DNA of 64,000 nt, taken from assembly GCF_032380655.1 (NCBI RefSeq), contig NZ_JAWDIY010000001.1, positions 310,001 through 374,000 on the forward strand, written 5' to 3'. Below the pieces are notes generated by a model, which was not told the origin of the DNA, made no database searches, and saw only the letters and a program-made list of their open reading frames with translations. This document shows, one piece after another, positions 17,776-26,589 of this stretch. The translations under genes and the position numbers were made by a program. Positions within the stretch are counted from its first letter, which is position 1. Each line of letters begins with the position of its first letter. Origin of the DNA: Diplocloster hominis. Its GTDB lineage: Bacteria; Bacillota; Clostridia; Lachnospirales; Lachnospiraceae.

Positions 17776-18058
17776 CGATTGATGCGGTAACTGATGTATT
17801 AAGAAATAGCATCTGATTGTAAAATGTTCCGTTTATCCCCGCATACAGGAATGCTTATTTTCCTCCTCCGACTGCTTATTCCCCTTCAGCAAGTAAAAAG
17901 GCAAAAAAAGAGAACTGCTTGTGTACCCTAGTGCTCCATCCGGCTGGATGGAGCACAGAATGCAAAAGTGGTTCCCTTTTATTATCTGCCTTTATCTTAA
18001 CAAGACAGCCCTGATTTTTTCATTTCCTGTAACATCCCCGCTTCAGCTGGCACAACTG
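17776..18058. other. Intergenic region with one strong hairpin
   Basis: No supported gene. A perfect 10-bp stem GTGCTCCATC / GATGGAGCAC at 17931-17956 with a 6-base loop lies after the minus-strand SPOCS/LysM gene. A T-run occurs about 20 bp further along that strand, so it may act as a loose terminator. The rest shows nothing recognisable. Confidence 0.5.
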
Positions 18059-19633
18059 TTAAGCCGTCAGCATGGATTCTACTATCTTTACAATCAGCAG
18101 TTTATCTCCCGGTTTTATCTCATCGCTGGTGAGTTCATTGGCTGCCATGATTTTTTCCACTGTGGTATAGTATTGCTTCGCTATACTCCAGAGGCTGTCA
18201 CCGGGCTGTACACAGTAGCCCACGATCCCGGGCAGACCCTGCAGCTTATTCATATCCAGCGGTTCCACTTCCACATCCACGATATTATTTCTCTTCAGCT
18301 TGCGCAATACCAGCGTGTTCAGGTTAATCGTCAGTTTGACTTCAATCTCCTCGCTGTCGATCATGGTCGTGGAAAGCTGTTCGATATCTGTCCGAAGGTT
18401 ATATTCGCAGTCCGCGTCAATTCCGGGTGCCTCTATGGTGTGATGGAACGGGACCATCCCCTTCATGGAGTTAAACGGCATGGTATCATCCGAGGTCACA
18501 TACAGCAGCTGCACTTCCACCGCCCCTTCGATCTCGATTCCGTTCTCTACCACCTGGATGTCGTCGATCTTGACATCTCCCTCGCTGTGGCAGACCTGCA
18601 GGATTCTCGAATCATTGCTTCCGATACGGATACGCTCGGAGGCCCGGCATTTTGAAAAATTCTTAATTAAAAGCGTGTCAAAGACAGCTGGCTGCACCAC
18701 AGGTTTCAGTTCTTTGCTGGGCATATAGACATCATCGAGAATGCCTACCTGTTCTTCCTCGTAGAGTTTCATATCCAGTTCCAGCACCACGTCCACATTT
18801 AACAGCCGTTCTTCTCCGTCGTAATCCGGTTTCGGTTCCAGTTCTATATGGGGTACCGCCACTTCGATATCACCGATCATATCAGCATTACAGCCGTAAC
18901 ACTCCAGTTCCCCGTGAAACGGGACACTGGTTTCCAGCCACTGTACCTGGTTTTCCTCATCTTCACCCGTATAGAGTACAAACAGCAGCAATTCTCCTTT
19001 GATACTGACCATATTCTCTGCCAGCCGCAGATCCAGTCCTCTTACCTGCACGCTGTTCCAGAGCATTTCATAGATATTCGGCTTATTGGAAGGAAGCACT
19101 ACTTCGTCTTTGATCCGATAGGTATCCTTTTTGCTGACCGCCAATTGGAGAACATCCATTCCCTCATTACGGAAAGCAACCGTCTCGTCATCGTGTACCT
19201 CAACCGCGGTTTCCTCGTCATAGAGCTCTTCCAGCGCCATCATAAATGTAACCAGTGTTTTTACACTTAATTTTCTGGAATTGATCAGGTTGGTGCTTAA
19301 ATCTTCCAGATCCCATTTCAGGCGGATATTGTCGCCATCCGCAGCTCCTTCCAGGTTCATAACTTCCTCAAAGGGCAGTTTGCCATCCAGGCTATGTACC
19401 AGCTTATCCTCGGTATCACTCATGTAGAGAATCCGGAATGTAAGACTCCCCTTGATACCGACGTGATCGGCAGTAGGCTTGACTTCATCAATGTTAACCT
19501 CGCCTTTTTGCTGTATGATTTTCCCGATATCGGGTTTACTGTCCGGTACATTATAATCGTCATCCAGAGTCAGCTGACTGACGGCTTTATTTTTGAGTTT
19601 ATTCATATGAATATTTTTCTTTATCAACTCCAT
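18059..19633 (-). CDS. SPOCS (DUF3794) and LysM domain protein
   Basis: A 524-residue protein with DUF3794/SPOCS-like repeats over about residues 20-460 (for example ADHVGIKGSLTFRILYMSD and its later copies). A C-terminal LysM domain (about 472-518) carries YCVQPGDSLWSIAKQYY. There is no signal peptide. In Clostridia such proteins are linked to spore coat or cortex morphogenesis, with the LysM part binding peptidoglycan; this supports a spore-forming host. It is followed upstream by a lipoprotein gene on the same strand with a 61-bp gap. Sigma-E/K control is expected from the family, but I see no clear promoter. Confidence 0.88.
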   Translation of the reverse strand: MELIKKNIHMNKLKNKAVSQLTLDDDYNVPDSKPDIGKIIQQKGEVNIDEVKPTADHVGIKGSLTFRILYMSDTEDKLVHSLDGKLPFEEVMNLEGAADGDNIRLKWDLEDLSTNLINSRKLSVKTLVTFMMALEELYDEETAVEVHDDETVAFRNEGMDVLQLAVSKKDTYRIKDEVVLPSNKPNIYEMLWNSVQVRGLDLRLAENMVSIKGELLLFVLYTGEDEENQVQWLETSVPFHGELECYGCNADMIGDIEVAVPHIELEPKPDYDGEERLLNVDVVLELDMKLYEEEQVGILDDVYMPSKELKPVVQPAVFDTLLIKNFSKCRASERIRIGSNDSRILQVCHSEGDVKIDDIQVVENGIEIEGAVEVQLLYVTSDDTMPFNSMKGMVPFHHTIEAPGIDADCEYNLRTDIEQLSTTMIDSEEIEVKLTINLNTLVLRKLKRNNIVDVEVEPLDMNKLQGLPGIVGYCVQPGDSLWSIAKQYYTTVEKIMAANELTSDEIKPGDKLLIVKIVESMLTA

Positions 19634-19694
19634 AGCTATACCTCCGCACGAGTATCCTTCTTTTTATTGTATTCCCGTCCATATCTATTTATGC

Positions 19695-20162
19695 TTACTG
19701 AAATACTACTGATTTGTCTAAATATTCCGTCTTGATCACGATATACGGATAACTGGCAGCATCTGCGATTTTCTCATCCTTGGATGGGCCGATCAGATTC
19801 GTATCGATATATATGGCATTACTGGTCAGAAACAGTTCATTTACCGCGATGCTGTATCCTCCTGTATTCTGTTCCCCATAGCCCACCACAATATACAAAT
19901 AGCCGCCGTCCTCGTAGGTCAGCTTGAAATTAGCCGCTTTTTTTTCTTCGATGATTGTCAGAAGCTCTTCCGGAACTTCCGCATTTTCCACAACGGTGAA
20001 CTCCAGATCCTTAAGCTTGACCGGATCTGTATTTTCCACACTGCATCCGGTCAGCAGGCAGGCAATGACCAGTAAAATCCATACATGAACGACCAGCGAA
20101 TGCTGCGCGCCCGCCCAAAGGGTATGCATTACGCGGTGCCGGAAATGGTATCGTTTTTTCAT
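19695..20162 (-). CDS. PrcB C-terminal-domain lipoprotein
   Basis: A 155-residue protein with an N-terminal membrane/lipoprotein signal. The lipobox LLTGC lies at about residue 40 after an unusually long, basic leader. The rest matches the PrcB_C domain, with the pattern GYGEQNTGGYSIAV followed by VIKTEYLDKSVVF. Members are exported and of uncertain function; some associate with proteases. It precedes the SPOCS/LysM gene on the same strand and may be co-expressed during sporulation, which is inference. The ribosome binding site is weak. Confidence 0.8.
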   Translation of the reverse strand: MKKRYHFRHRVMHTLWAGAQHSLVVHVWILLVIACLLTGCSVENTDPVKLKDLEFTVVENAEVPEELLTIIEEKKAANFKLTYEDGGYLYIVVGYGEQNTGGYSIAVNELFLTSNAIYIDTNLIGPSKDEKIADAASYPYIVIKTEYLDKSVVFQ

Positions 20163-20227
20163 AGCAACATTCCTATCACCTTTTTAACCATTTTATTAAG
20201 GGACTGGAAAATTTATACACCATTTGC

Positions 20228-20256
20228 TTGTAATTTCCTGAGGGGTTTTCTATAAT
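20228..20256 (+). promoter_or_regulatory. Promoter of plsC
   Basis: TTGTAA at 20228-20233 and a perfect TATAAT at 20251-20256, 17 bp apart. It gives a leader of about 100 nt before the acyltransferase gene at 20362. Confidence 0.65.
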
Positions 20257-20361
20257 AAGACTGTATGCTTTACAGCATCCCGTAACACATGCCCTCCGGG
20301 CGGGTTCGCGGCATTCGCCGCTCAACAATGTATCTACTTTAGAAAAGAAGAGGTATGAGAT

Positions 20362-21096
20362 ATGTTCCGATTTATCCTGATCGTAATCACCGTAGTAGGC
20401 TTTCTGATTCTGTCGATTCCCATCCTGATCGCAGAATGGATTCTGGGAAAATTCAACCCGCGCGCCAGAGATATCAGCTCCTTACGCATCGTGCAGGGGG
20501 TATTCCGCTTCATTTTGCTGTTAACCGGGCTTAAGCTGACGGTCATCGGGGAGGAAAATGTTCCAAAGGACCAGCCGGTTCTCTATATCCCCAACCACAA
20601 CAGTTTCTTCGATATCCTGATCACCTACTCCAGGTGCCCGCGGCTGACCGGATATGTGGCCAAAAAATCGATGGAAAAGATCCCTCTTTTGTCCAACTGG
20701 ATGAAGCTTCTCTATTGCCTGTTCCTGGACCGTGATGACATCAAGGCCGGTTTAAAAACCATATTAAAAGGCATCGATCAGATCAAATCCGGGGTCTCCA
20801 TGTGCATTTTCCCGGAAGGTACCCGGAACAAGTCCGGCGACAAGCTGCTTCCCTTCAAGGAGGGCAGTATGAAAATGGCGGAAAAGACCGGCTGTCCCAT
20901 CATCCCGGTCACCTTAAATAACACCGCCAACATATTTGAAAACCAGTTTCCAAAGATCCGTCCCGTCCATGTGATTCTGGAATACGGCGCCCCCATAGAT
21001 ATTAAGGCTCTGTCCAAAGAAGAACGCAAGCATGTAGGGGCTTATACCAGGGATATCATTCTGGAAACTTTTGAAAAGAATGAACAGCTGGTATAA
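20362..21096 (+). CDS. plsC: 1-acyl-sn-glycerol-3-phosphate acyltransferase
   Basis: Membrane-associated enzyme that acylates lysophosphatidic acid in phospholipid synthesis. It has 244 residues, as usual for PlsC. One N-terminal membrane helix (about 3-22) precedes the HX4D catalytic motif in NHNSFFD (near 75-81), a SMEKIP segment and the FPEGTR substrate motif (near 150). An AGAGGT site lies before the ATG. It ends before a strong hairpin terminator at 21138-21173 and then the convergent SRP RNA. Confidence 0.94.
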   Translation: MFRFILIVITVVGFLILSIPILIAEWILGKFNPRARDISSLRIVQGVFRFILLLTGLKLTVIGEENVPKDQPVLYIPNHNSFFDILITYSRCPRLTGYVAKKSMEKIPLLSNWMKLLYCLFLDRDDIKAGLKTILKGIDQIKSGVSMCIFPEGTRNKSGDKLLPFKEGSMKMAEKTGCPIIPVTLNNTANIFENQFPKIRPVHVILEYGAPIDIKALSKEERKHVGAYTRDIILETFEKNEQLV

Positions 21097-21137
21097 ATCA
21101 GGAGGACCCAAAAGGACAAAAATATATCGAACGCAAA

Positions 21138-21173
21138 ACAACAGGGCATCTGCGAAGGCAGTGACCCTGTTGT
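21138..21173. terminator. Hairpin terminator between plsC and the SRP RNA
   Basis: The stem 21138-21153 / 21158-21173 reads ACAACAGGGCATCTGC and GCAGTGACCCTGTTGT around GAAG, with two internal mismatches. T-rich sequence follows on both strands, so it can end plsC as well as the minus-strand SRP RNA. Confidence 0.75.
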
Positions 21174-21201
21174 CTGTTATTATCTATTTCATTCTTATTT
21201 T

Positions 21202-21470
21202 AAATCCGTGCATCCCGCTTTGAATCCCCATCATAGACGTTACCTTTACAGTTAACTCGGCCCAGGCGCCCTCACGGCACACAGGAGTTTCTACTTAGTG
21301 CTGCTTCATTCCTGACCTGACACGGTTCATAGATTCCTGTTGCGTAAGACCCAGACGTCAACGCCACTTATAAAGGGCTGCTCTACAAGAAGGAACCCTG
21401 GGCGGGATATCACCCCTGCTGTAGCGGATTGCAGGTACAGGGCACCGCTAACTCCCCGGCTGCACGGAAA
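21202..21470 (-). ncRNA. ffs: Signal recognition particle RNA, large Firmicute type
   Basis: The RNA scaffold of the signal recognition particle, about 269 nt. The conserved parts read on the minus strand: GGGGAGTTAGCGGTGCCCTG near the 5' end, CCTGCAATCCGCT, the Ffh-binding hairpin with GTCAGG...GAAGCAGCA, and GCCTGGGCCGAG near the 3' end. The terminal CCGTGCA and TGCACGG close the molecule. These match the B. subtilis-type long scRNA with an Alu domain. A strong promoter is at 21515-21543. The ends are set by the closing helix and are uncertain by a few bases. Confidence 0.95.
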
Positions 21471-21514
21471 CTTTATAACATAATCCAACCATTCTAAACC
21501 AGAATGAGAATTTT

Positions 21515-21543
21515 AGTATACCTTGTTTTGCCCGGTTTGTCAA
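21515..21543 (-). promoter_or_regulatory. Promoter of the SRP RNA
   Basis: On the minus strand, a perfect TTGACA, a 17-bp spacer and TATACT. The expected start is about 40 nt before the mature RNA, so 5' processing as in B. subtilis scRNA would be needed. Confidence 0.85.
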
Positions 21544-21563
21544 TCATTGACTTAGCCAGGTTG

Positions 21564-21592
21564 TTGACTTAGCCAGGGAACACGGCTATTAT
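21564..21592 (+). promoter_or_regulatory. Promoter of the enoyl-CoA hydratase gene with a duplicated -35 block
   Basis: TTGACT at 21564 and TATTAT at 21587, 17 bp apart. The 14-bp block TTGACTTAGCCAGG that contains the -35 is present twice, at 21547-21560 and 21564-21577, spaced 17 bp. Confidence 0.6.
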
Positions 21593-21655
21593 TAAATTGT
21601 AGTAACCAATTGTGCAGCATCAGCTCAATATTTTGTCTAAGGGGAGGCATGCGGT

Positions 21656-22447
21656 ATGGAACAAAGAGACCTGAAGGGTACGCTGGTCGAAAAAAAGGAC
21701 GGCGTAGGTATCGTTTTTCTGAACAGACCCGACAAATTGAACGCACTGAATTCCGACATCATTGAGGACCTGTTATATCTAATGGATGCATTTGAAGAAG
21801 ACCCGGAGGTTCGGGTCGTCGTACTCACAGGCGTGGGAAAAGCTTTTTGCGCCGGCGGCGATATCGGCTCAGAAGCACAGATGGATACTATCGGTGCTTT
21901 TCACGGAGGAATTACAGGAAATAAGCTCATGAGCCGGATAGAGACATGCCGGCTTCCGGTGATTGCCGCGATTAACGGCTATTGCCTCGGCGGTGGTTTT
22001 GAGATGGCGCTGGCCTGTGATATCCGGATCGCCGCGGACACCGCAAAAATCGGCCTTACAGAAGTTACCCTGGGCGTGATTCCCGGAAGCGGAGGGACGC
22101 AGCGTTTGCCCCGCCTGATCGGTAACAGCAAAGCCAAAATGGTCATGTTCTCCGGTGAAAAATACAAGGGGGAACGCGCGCTTCAGATGGGCCTGGTCGA
22201 TCAGCTCTTCCCGGCCGACCGCTTACTGGATGAAGCCGTAGCCTATGCCGCGAAAATAGCGAAAATGCCCCCGCTGGCTCTGGAATACATCAAGATCGCT
22301 GTAGACCAGGGTTCCCAAATGGATCTGGACCGCGGCCTGCTCCTGGAGTCTTCCCTGTTCGCGCATCTCTACGGAACCGAAGATCAAACAGAAGCTATGA
22401 ACGCCTTCCTGGAAAAGCGGGAACATAAGCCCTTCCAGGGTAGATAA
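21656..22447 (+). CDS. Enoyl-CoA hydratase/isomerase family protein (crotonase)
   Basis: A 263-residue crotonase-fold enzyme acting on an acyl-CoA. The CoA-binding and oxyanion-hole segments are visible: FLNRPDKLNAL (near 20-30), GKAFCAGGDI (near 62-71) and NGYCLGGGFEMALACDIRIA (near 108-127). One catalytic Glu position is filled by Glu in GLTEVTLGVIPGSGGTQR, as in hydratases. It stands alone, with no other fatty-acid or butyrate genes near, so the substrate is open. AGGGGAGG precedes the start. Confidence 0.92.
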   Translation: MEQRDLKGTLVEKKDGVGIVFLNRPDKLNALNSDIIEDLLYLMDAFEEDPEVRVVVLTGVGKAFCAGGDIGSEAQMDTIGAFHGGITGNKLMSRIETCRLPVIAAINGYCLGGGFEMALACDIRIAADTAKIGLTEVTLGVIPGSGGTQRLPRLIGNSKAKMVMFSGEKYKGERALQMGLVDQLFPADRLLDEAVAYAAKIAKMPPLALEYIKIAVDQGSQMDLDRGLLLESSLFAHLYGTEDQTEAMNAFLEKREHKPFQGR

Positions 22448-22465
22448 CGAAATAAAAAAAGGAAC

Positions 22466-22512
22466 ACTGCCCTGTCTGTTCAGGCCAAAACGTCTGAATA
22501 AGCCAGGGCAGT
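22466..22512 (-). terminator. Terminator of the acylation operon
   Basis: The arms ACTGCCCTG and CAGGGCAGT, with an inner TTCAG/CTGAA stem, are followed on the minus strand by TTCCTTTTTTT. It lies just after the DHHW gene and could also stop transcription from the crotonase gene. Confidence 0.7.
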
Positions 22513-22556
22513 CTTCCGTTCTGCGGTACTGCCAAAACCGTGAGACAGCCATTGTC

Positions 22557-23699
22557 TCAGGATTGGTTTAACACCGTCTCCAAACTGCTGTCCTGGAAAA
22601 AGGTATTCGCATTATACAGAAATAACAGATCCGTATAATTCCCGGCCTGCATCAGCTCCTCGATGTTCCCCGTATAGTACCTGGGGTCCAGCATGGTGAT
22701 CTCCCCGAAATACGGTGCCAGAAACGGGACGAAACAGTTGGCATAAGAGTCCTTGATCACAAGCAGCTTTCTATTTGGATCCGCAGTACTCTCTATCTGC
22801 ACCAACGGAAAATTCCCCCCGAAGAATACTTCATACTTATCTTTGATCTCCAGTTTGGATTCATCATAAAACGTAGCGGTCTTTTGCTTCTCCTCCACAT
22901 AGGTCACCACATAGTCCAGCGGCTCTTTGGGCAGGAACACGCTGATGGTATCCCCATTGTTCAGATAATATCCGCTTTTGGAAGCCAGGGACCCCACGAA
23001 TTCATTGGTCACGGGATAACTGTCATACGCCACCGCATCCGGGTCCAGGTTCAGTACAGGCGCCAGCTGCCGGAACGCGTCATAAGCTCCCTGCGTCGTC
23101 CAGTGGTGATCCGTCTTATAGTACATCGGGTTCACCGAATCCCGCTCCAAAGCATCCTTTACATCCACGAAGATAAGGGGCTGCGCCAGGGAATCCCGCA
23201 CCTGGCTGATATAGACATCCTGGTCCTTCACCGGGGCATAAGGCGGCAGATAATCCCGCAGTACATTCGCCGCGTCGGGTACCAGCATCACCGCAGAACG
23301 CATTTGGGGATAGCGGGCGGCGAACGCGTTCATGGCGTCTGTTTTTTTTGAAAGGCTGTCCTGATCCGGAACCGCGATATCTTCCAGCAGATACTGCTGG
23401 TCTCCGTAATAAACCCCGTTGGAATAGTTTTTGCCCACCATCCGGTCTACCGTGGTCTTGATCTCCACCCAGAAGGGCCGGAAGGCGAACTGGTCCGTCG
23501 TGTACTTTTCATATTTTTTGGGGTACCTGCCGTCCAGGAAGCCGGCGGCTGTAAGGGCCGGGCGCTCCGCCAGCATACGGTTTTCCGTTTCCGAATAAGC
23601 CTGATCCGGAATGAACAGGTTCACTGCCGTGATGGCTGTCAATGCCAGCAGAAAACAGATAAACAGCAATTTATAAAAACGTTGATTTTCTCGCTTCAT
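22557..23699 (-). CDS. DHHW-family protein (AlgJ/AlgX-like surface-glycan acylation factor)
   Basis: A 380-residue protein with one N-terminal membrane anchor (about 9-28) and an extracytoplasmic SGNH-like domain. The family hallmark TDHHWTTQGAY lies near residues 197-207, and ENRMLAERP follows the anchor. Related AlgJ/AlgX proteins transfer acetyl groups to exopolysaccharide, working with an MBOAT protein that carries the acyl group across the membrane. The MBOAT gene is immediately upstream in the same operon (gap 19 bp). The glycan acceptor is unknown. Confidence 0.9.
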   Translation of the reverse strand: MKRENQRFYKLLFICFLLALTAITAVNLFIPDQAYSETENRMLAERPALTAAGFLDGRYPKKYEKYTTDQFAFRPFWVEIKTTVDRMVGKNYSNGVYYGDQQYLLEDIAVPDQDSLSKKTDAMNAFAARYPQMRSAVMLVPDAANVLRDYLPPYAPVKDQDVYISQVRDSLAQPLIFVDVKDALERDSVNPMYYKTDHHWTTQGAYDAFRQLAPVLNLDPDAVAYDSYPVTNEFVGSLASKSGYYLNNGDTISVFLPKEPLDYVVTYVEEKQKTATFYDESKLEIKDKYEVFFGGNFPLVQIESTADPNRKLLVIKDSYANCFVPFLAPYFGEITMLDPRYYTGNIEELMQAGNYTDLLFLYNANTFFQDSSLETVLNQS

Positions 23700-23718
23700 A
23701 GATCGTCTTGCTCCAATG

Positions 23719-25125
23719 TCAGAATCTGAAATAAAGGAAAGGATTATAAGTTTCCGTTACAAGGAATGCGATACACAATACAAATATTAGCAAATGCAGG
23801 GCCACCGCCGTTTTGGAACGCCCTTTGCGCCCCTCGAACATCAGCCATTGGAACAGACGCTGCACCGCTTTCGTGGAGCAGACCGCGGCCAGTGCGAACA
23901 GCACCGCATTCGTAAACAGATAATAGATCCCGGCGGTATCCGCAAGGGGTACGCCGTTTTGCCCAAACATGGCGGCCAGATACCGGCCGGCATATGGAAG
24001 GTCCGGACTTGCAAACAAAACCCAGCCGATCACCACGAAAAACATGGTATACACGTGGACAAAAACTGCCGGAAGCTTATCCAGCAATTTCCGAAGCACG
24101 AATTTTTCAATCAGTAGTAAAATGCCGTAATACAGGCCCCAGGCCACAAAATTCCAGCTGGCCCCGTGCCAGAGCCCGGTCAGCAGCCAGACGATGAGAA
24201 TATTGCGTATCGTCCGCACGCTTCCCTTCCGGTTGCCTCCCAGCGGGATATAGACATACTCCCGAAACCAGGTGCTCAGTGAGATATGCCACCTTCTCCA
24301 GAAATCCGTGATCCCTCTCGCCACATAGGGATGGTCAAAGTTCTCCTGAAATTCAAAGCCGAACATCTGTCCCAGGCCGATGGCCATATCCGAATATCCG
24401 CTGAAGTCAAAATAGATCTGGAAGGTAAAAGCCAGAATACCCACCCATGCGCTCAGAACGGAAAGCTGTTCCAGTCCCAGATGATTGATACTCTGGTAGA
24501 CACTCCCGATCGTATTGGCGATCAGCACCTTCTTGGCCAGGCCCTGCAGGAATCTGGATATCCCATAGCCGAACTTGCAAAAGCTCTCTCTTCTGCCCTT
24601 TAACTGCTCTGCGATATCCTTGTATTTTACAATCGGTCCGGCGATCAGCTGGGGAAACATGGAGACATAGAGGCCGAAATCAACGATATTCTTCTGTGCG
24701 TCCACAACTCCCCGGTATACATCAATGATATAGGACATGGTCTGAAAAGTATAGAAGGAAATTCCGATTGGCAGCGCCAGATCCTGGATCGGAATGTGCA
24801 GACCGAAAATTCCGTTCACATTTTCCACAACGAATCCGTAATACTTGAAAAAACCCAGGATAAAAAGATTCACCGCTGCCGCGAAGATCAGATTGAGCAG
24901 GGCGGCCTTTTTCCGGCCGCGGCACCTCTGGATATCCATGCCGCAGACATAGTTAAAGCAGATGGAAAATACCATCAGGAAAATATAGACCGGTTCTCCC
25001 CACGCGTAGAAGATGAGGCTTCCGGCCAGCAAGACAAAATTTTTAAATTTTCTGGGGACAATATAATAAACCAGCAGCATGGCCGGTAAAAATGTAAAAA
25101 TAAAAAAGACACTGCTGAATATCAT
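23719..25125 (-). CDS. MBOAT-family O-acyltransferase (AlgI-like)
   Basis: A 468-residue polytopic membrane protein with about 10-12 hydrophobic helices. The MBOAT histidine sits in LLTGLWHGASWNF, with the DFWRRWHISLSTWF motif before it and the conserved FDFSGYSDMAIG segment. It transfers an acyl group, usually acetyl, across the membrane for modification of a surface polymer. The gene lies between DUF4358 and DHHW genes, an arrangement common in Lachnospiraceae-type genomes. Confidence 0.94.
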   Translation of the reverse strand: MIFSSVFFIFTFLPAMLLVYYIVPRKFKNFVLLAGSLIFYAWGEPVYIFLMVFSICFNYVCGMDIQRCRGRKKAALLNLIFAAAVNLFILGFFKYYGFVVENVNGIFGLHIPIQDLALPIGISFYTFQTMSYIIDVYRGVVDAQKNIVDFGLYVSMFPQLIAGPIVKYKDIAEQLKGRRESFCKFGYGISRFLQGLAKKVLIANTIGSVYQSINHLGLEQLSVLSAWVGILAFTFQIYFDFSGYSDMAIGLGQMFGFEFQENFDHPYVARGITDFWRRWHISLSTWFREYVYIPLGGNRKGSVRTIRNILIVWLLTGLWHGASWNFVAWGLYYGILLLIEKFVLRKLLDKLPAVFVHVYTMFFVVIGWVLFASPDLPYAGRYLAAMFGQNGVPLADTAGIYYLFTNAVLFALAAVCSTKAVQRLFQWLMFEGRKGRSKTAVALHLLIFVLCIAFLVTETYNPFLYFRF

Positions 25126-25135
25126 TCCTGCTTCC

Positions 25136-25633
25136 TCATTCTTTCTTACTGTTGTCGTTAATCAGGCTTTCCAGAAACGCTTTCTTCATAGACTCCGCGC
25201 CCGGTGAGATCGCGAAGAATACATAGTTTCCTTTGACCAGAGTTTCGGCATCTCCGATCAGTTTCATCTGCTCCACGCCGTAACCGTCAAAGTTCTGTTT
25301 CTGTGCCTCGACCCGCTTCGTTACAGCCTGTTCCACAGCGTCAGCCTGACTGTCGTTTTCCGTCTTTACCAGCAGGATTTCTTTTACATCCATACTATCA
25401 GTGGAGGTGTACAGAGCAAACTCCTCATAGCTTCCCTTGTCCAGCCCATAGAGTTTTTTCAGTGTTCTCGCATCGGCCTTCTGCATCGTGCTTAGATCCG
25501 CCGACTGCAAGATGTTCTGTTCCACTTCCCGGATCGGTTTGGCGCTATATGCATTATAATGCAGCATGGCCGTTATGAACAGGGCCAGGATCATCACCAT
25601 CCCGATTTTTAATATATTATAAAGATATTTCAT
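25136..25633 (-). CDS. DUF4358 membrane-anchored protein
   Basis: A 165-residue protein with one N-terminal membrane helix (about 8-26) and a small extracytoplasmic domain, matching DUF4358. The function is unknown. It is packed between the SGNH hydrolase (gap 1 bp) and the MBOAT gene (gap 10 bp), so it is probably an accessory part of the acylation machinery. Patterns such as LKKLYGLDKGSYEEF and VKGNYVFFAISP support the family call. Confidence 0.85.
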   Translation of the reverse strand: MKYLYNILKIGMVMILALFITAMLHYNAYSAKPIREVEQNILQSADLSTMQKADARTLKKLYGLDKGSYEEFALYTSTDSMDVKEILLVKTENDSQADAVEQAVTKRVEAQKQNFDGYGVEQMKLIGDAETLVKGNYVFFAISPGAESMKKAFLESLINDNSKKE

Positions 25634-25634
25634 C

Positions 25635-26420
25635 TCAGATTCCCGCTTTCGATGCCATATTTTCCAGCCACTGCGGATAGTAGGGAGGTCTGGGATGAAT
25701 CCCGTCCTCCTGATAGATATCCTCCTGCTGCATCAACCCGCTGTTGTCAATAAAGGGTATGCCCAGGCGTGTACACATTTCCGTCAGCGCCTGGTTGTAT
25801 CCATCCACATTGCCGTACAGGGGTTTTTCATCGATGGCCTTTTGTTGAATCGGAAGAATCCCGTTTATGTAAATCTTCGTGTCCGGCAGATTCTCCTGGA
25901 GTGTACGGACCGCGTTCTCATAAAGCTCTTCGAACTTTTGTGGATTGCCCCAGAGGTACTCCAGGTCATTCATCCCGTATGACATGAAAATGTTCTGAGG
26001 ATTCAATGCGATGGCCTGATCCAGTTCTGGCTGAATATGAGGCAGGTTAATCCCGTTCTTCGCCACTACGCTGGTACTGTCCAGAAATTCATAATCCTCC
26101 AGCGCCTTAGTAATCGAATCCCCCATCACCACAGAGTTGGCAAACCGCGTTTTCATATCCGCCTGCGGTTCCGTTTCCGCCGTGGTTTCCGCCGCTTCGG
26201 GCTGCTGCCCGGATGACGCCCTGCTGTCCTTAATGGTACTTTCCACCACAGCCACGTCCCTGGATGCCAGCTCGTCTAATTTATGTATTCCGGCCATGTC
26301 TGTAATCCCGGCCCGCAGTTCCTGCTGATATGATAAGATCATTAATCCAAACCATACCGCACAGGCAAACACGGCCACAGTTGACATAATCCGCATAACG
26401 TTCGCCAATACCTGTTTCAT
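25635..26420 (-). CDS. SGNH/GDSL-type hydrolase, membrane-anchored
   Basis: A 261-residue protein with an N-terminal membrane helix (about 10-30) and an SGNH fold outside. The nucleophile block is VVMGDSITKAL (GDS Ser near 101), the Gly/Asn blocks are in MSYGMNDLEYL, and the final Asp-x-x-His is in DGIHPRPPYY. It is likely an esterase or acyltransferase acting on surface glycans, and is the first gene of the four-gene acylation operon. The promoter should be in 26421-26589, an AT-rich divergent region. Confidence 0.9.
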   Translation of the reverse strand: MKQVLANVMRIMSTVAVFACAVWFGLMILSYQQELRAGITDMAGIHKLDELASRDVAVVESTIKDSRASSGQQPEAAETTAETEPQADMKTRFANSVVMGDSITKALEDYEFLDSTSVVAKNGINLPHIQPELDQAIALNPQNIFMSYGMNDLEYLWGNPQKFEELYENAVRTLQENLPDTKIYINGILPIQQKAIDEKPLYGNVDGYNQALTEMCTRLGIPFIDNSGLMQQEDIYQEDGIHPRPPYYPQWLENMASKAGI

Positions 26421-26589
26421 AAGGTTCTGCCCCTTTATCTGATAAAATACAACAATAAACTAACATAATCATAACATAATATATATTTCTTTTGGTTTAA
26501 ATAATATTAAATTATAATTACAATTACTGGAATTTACCCTAAACAAAAACAGCGGTCTTTCATATATTAGAAATAAAAGGAGTTTTCTA

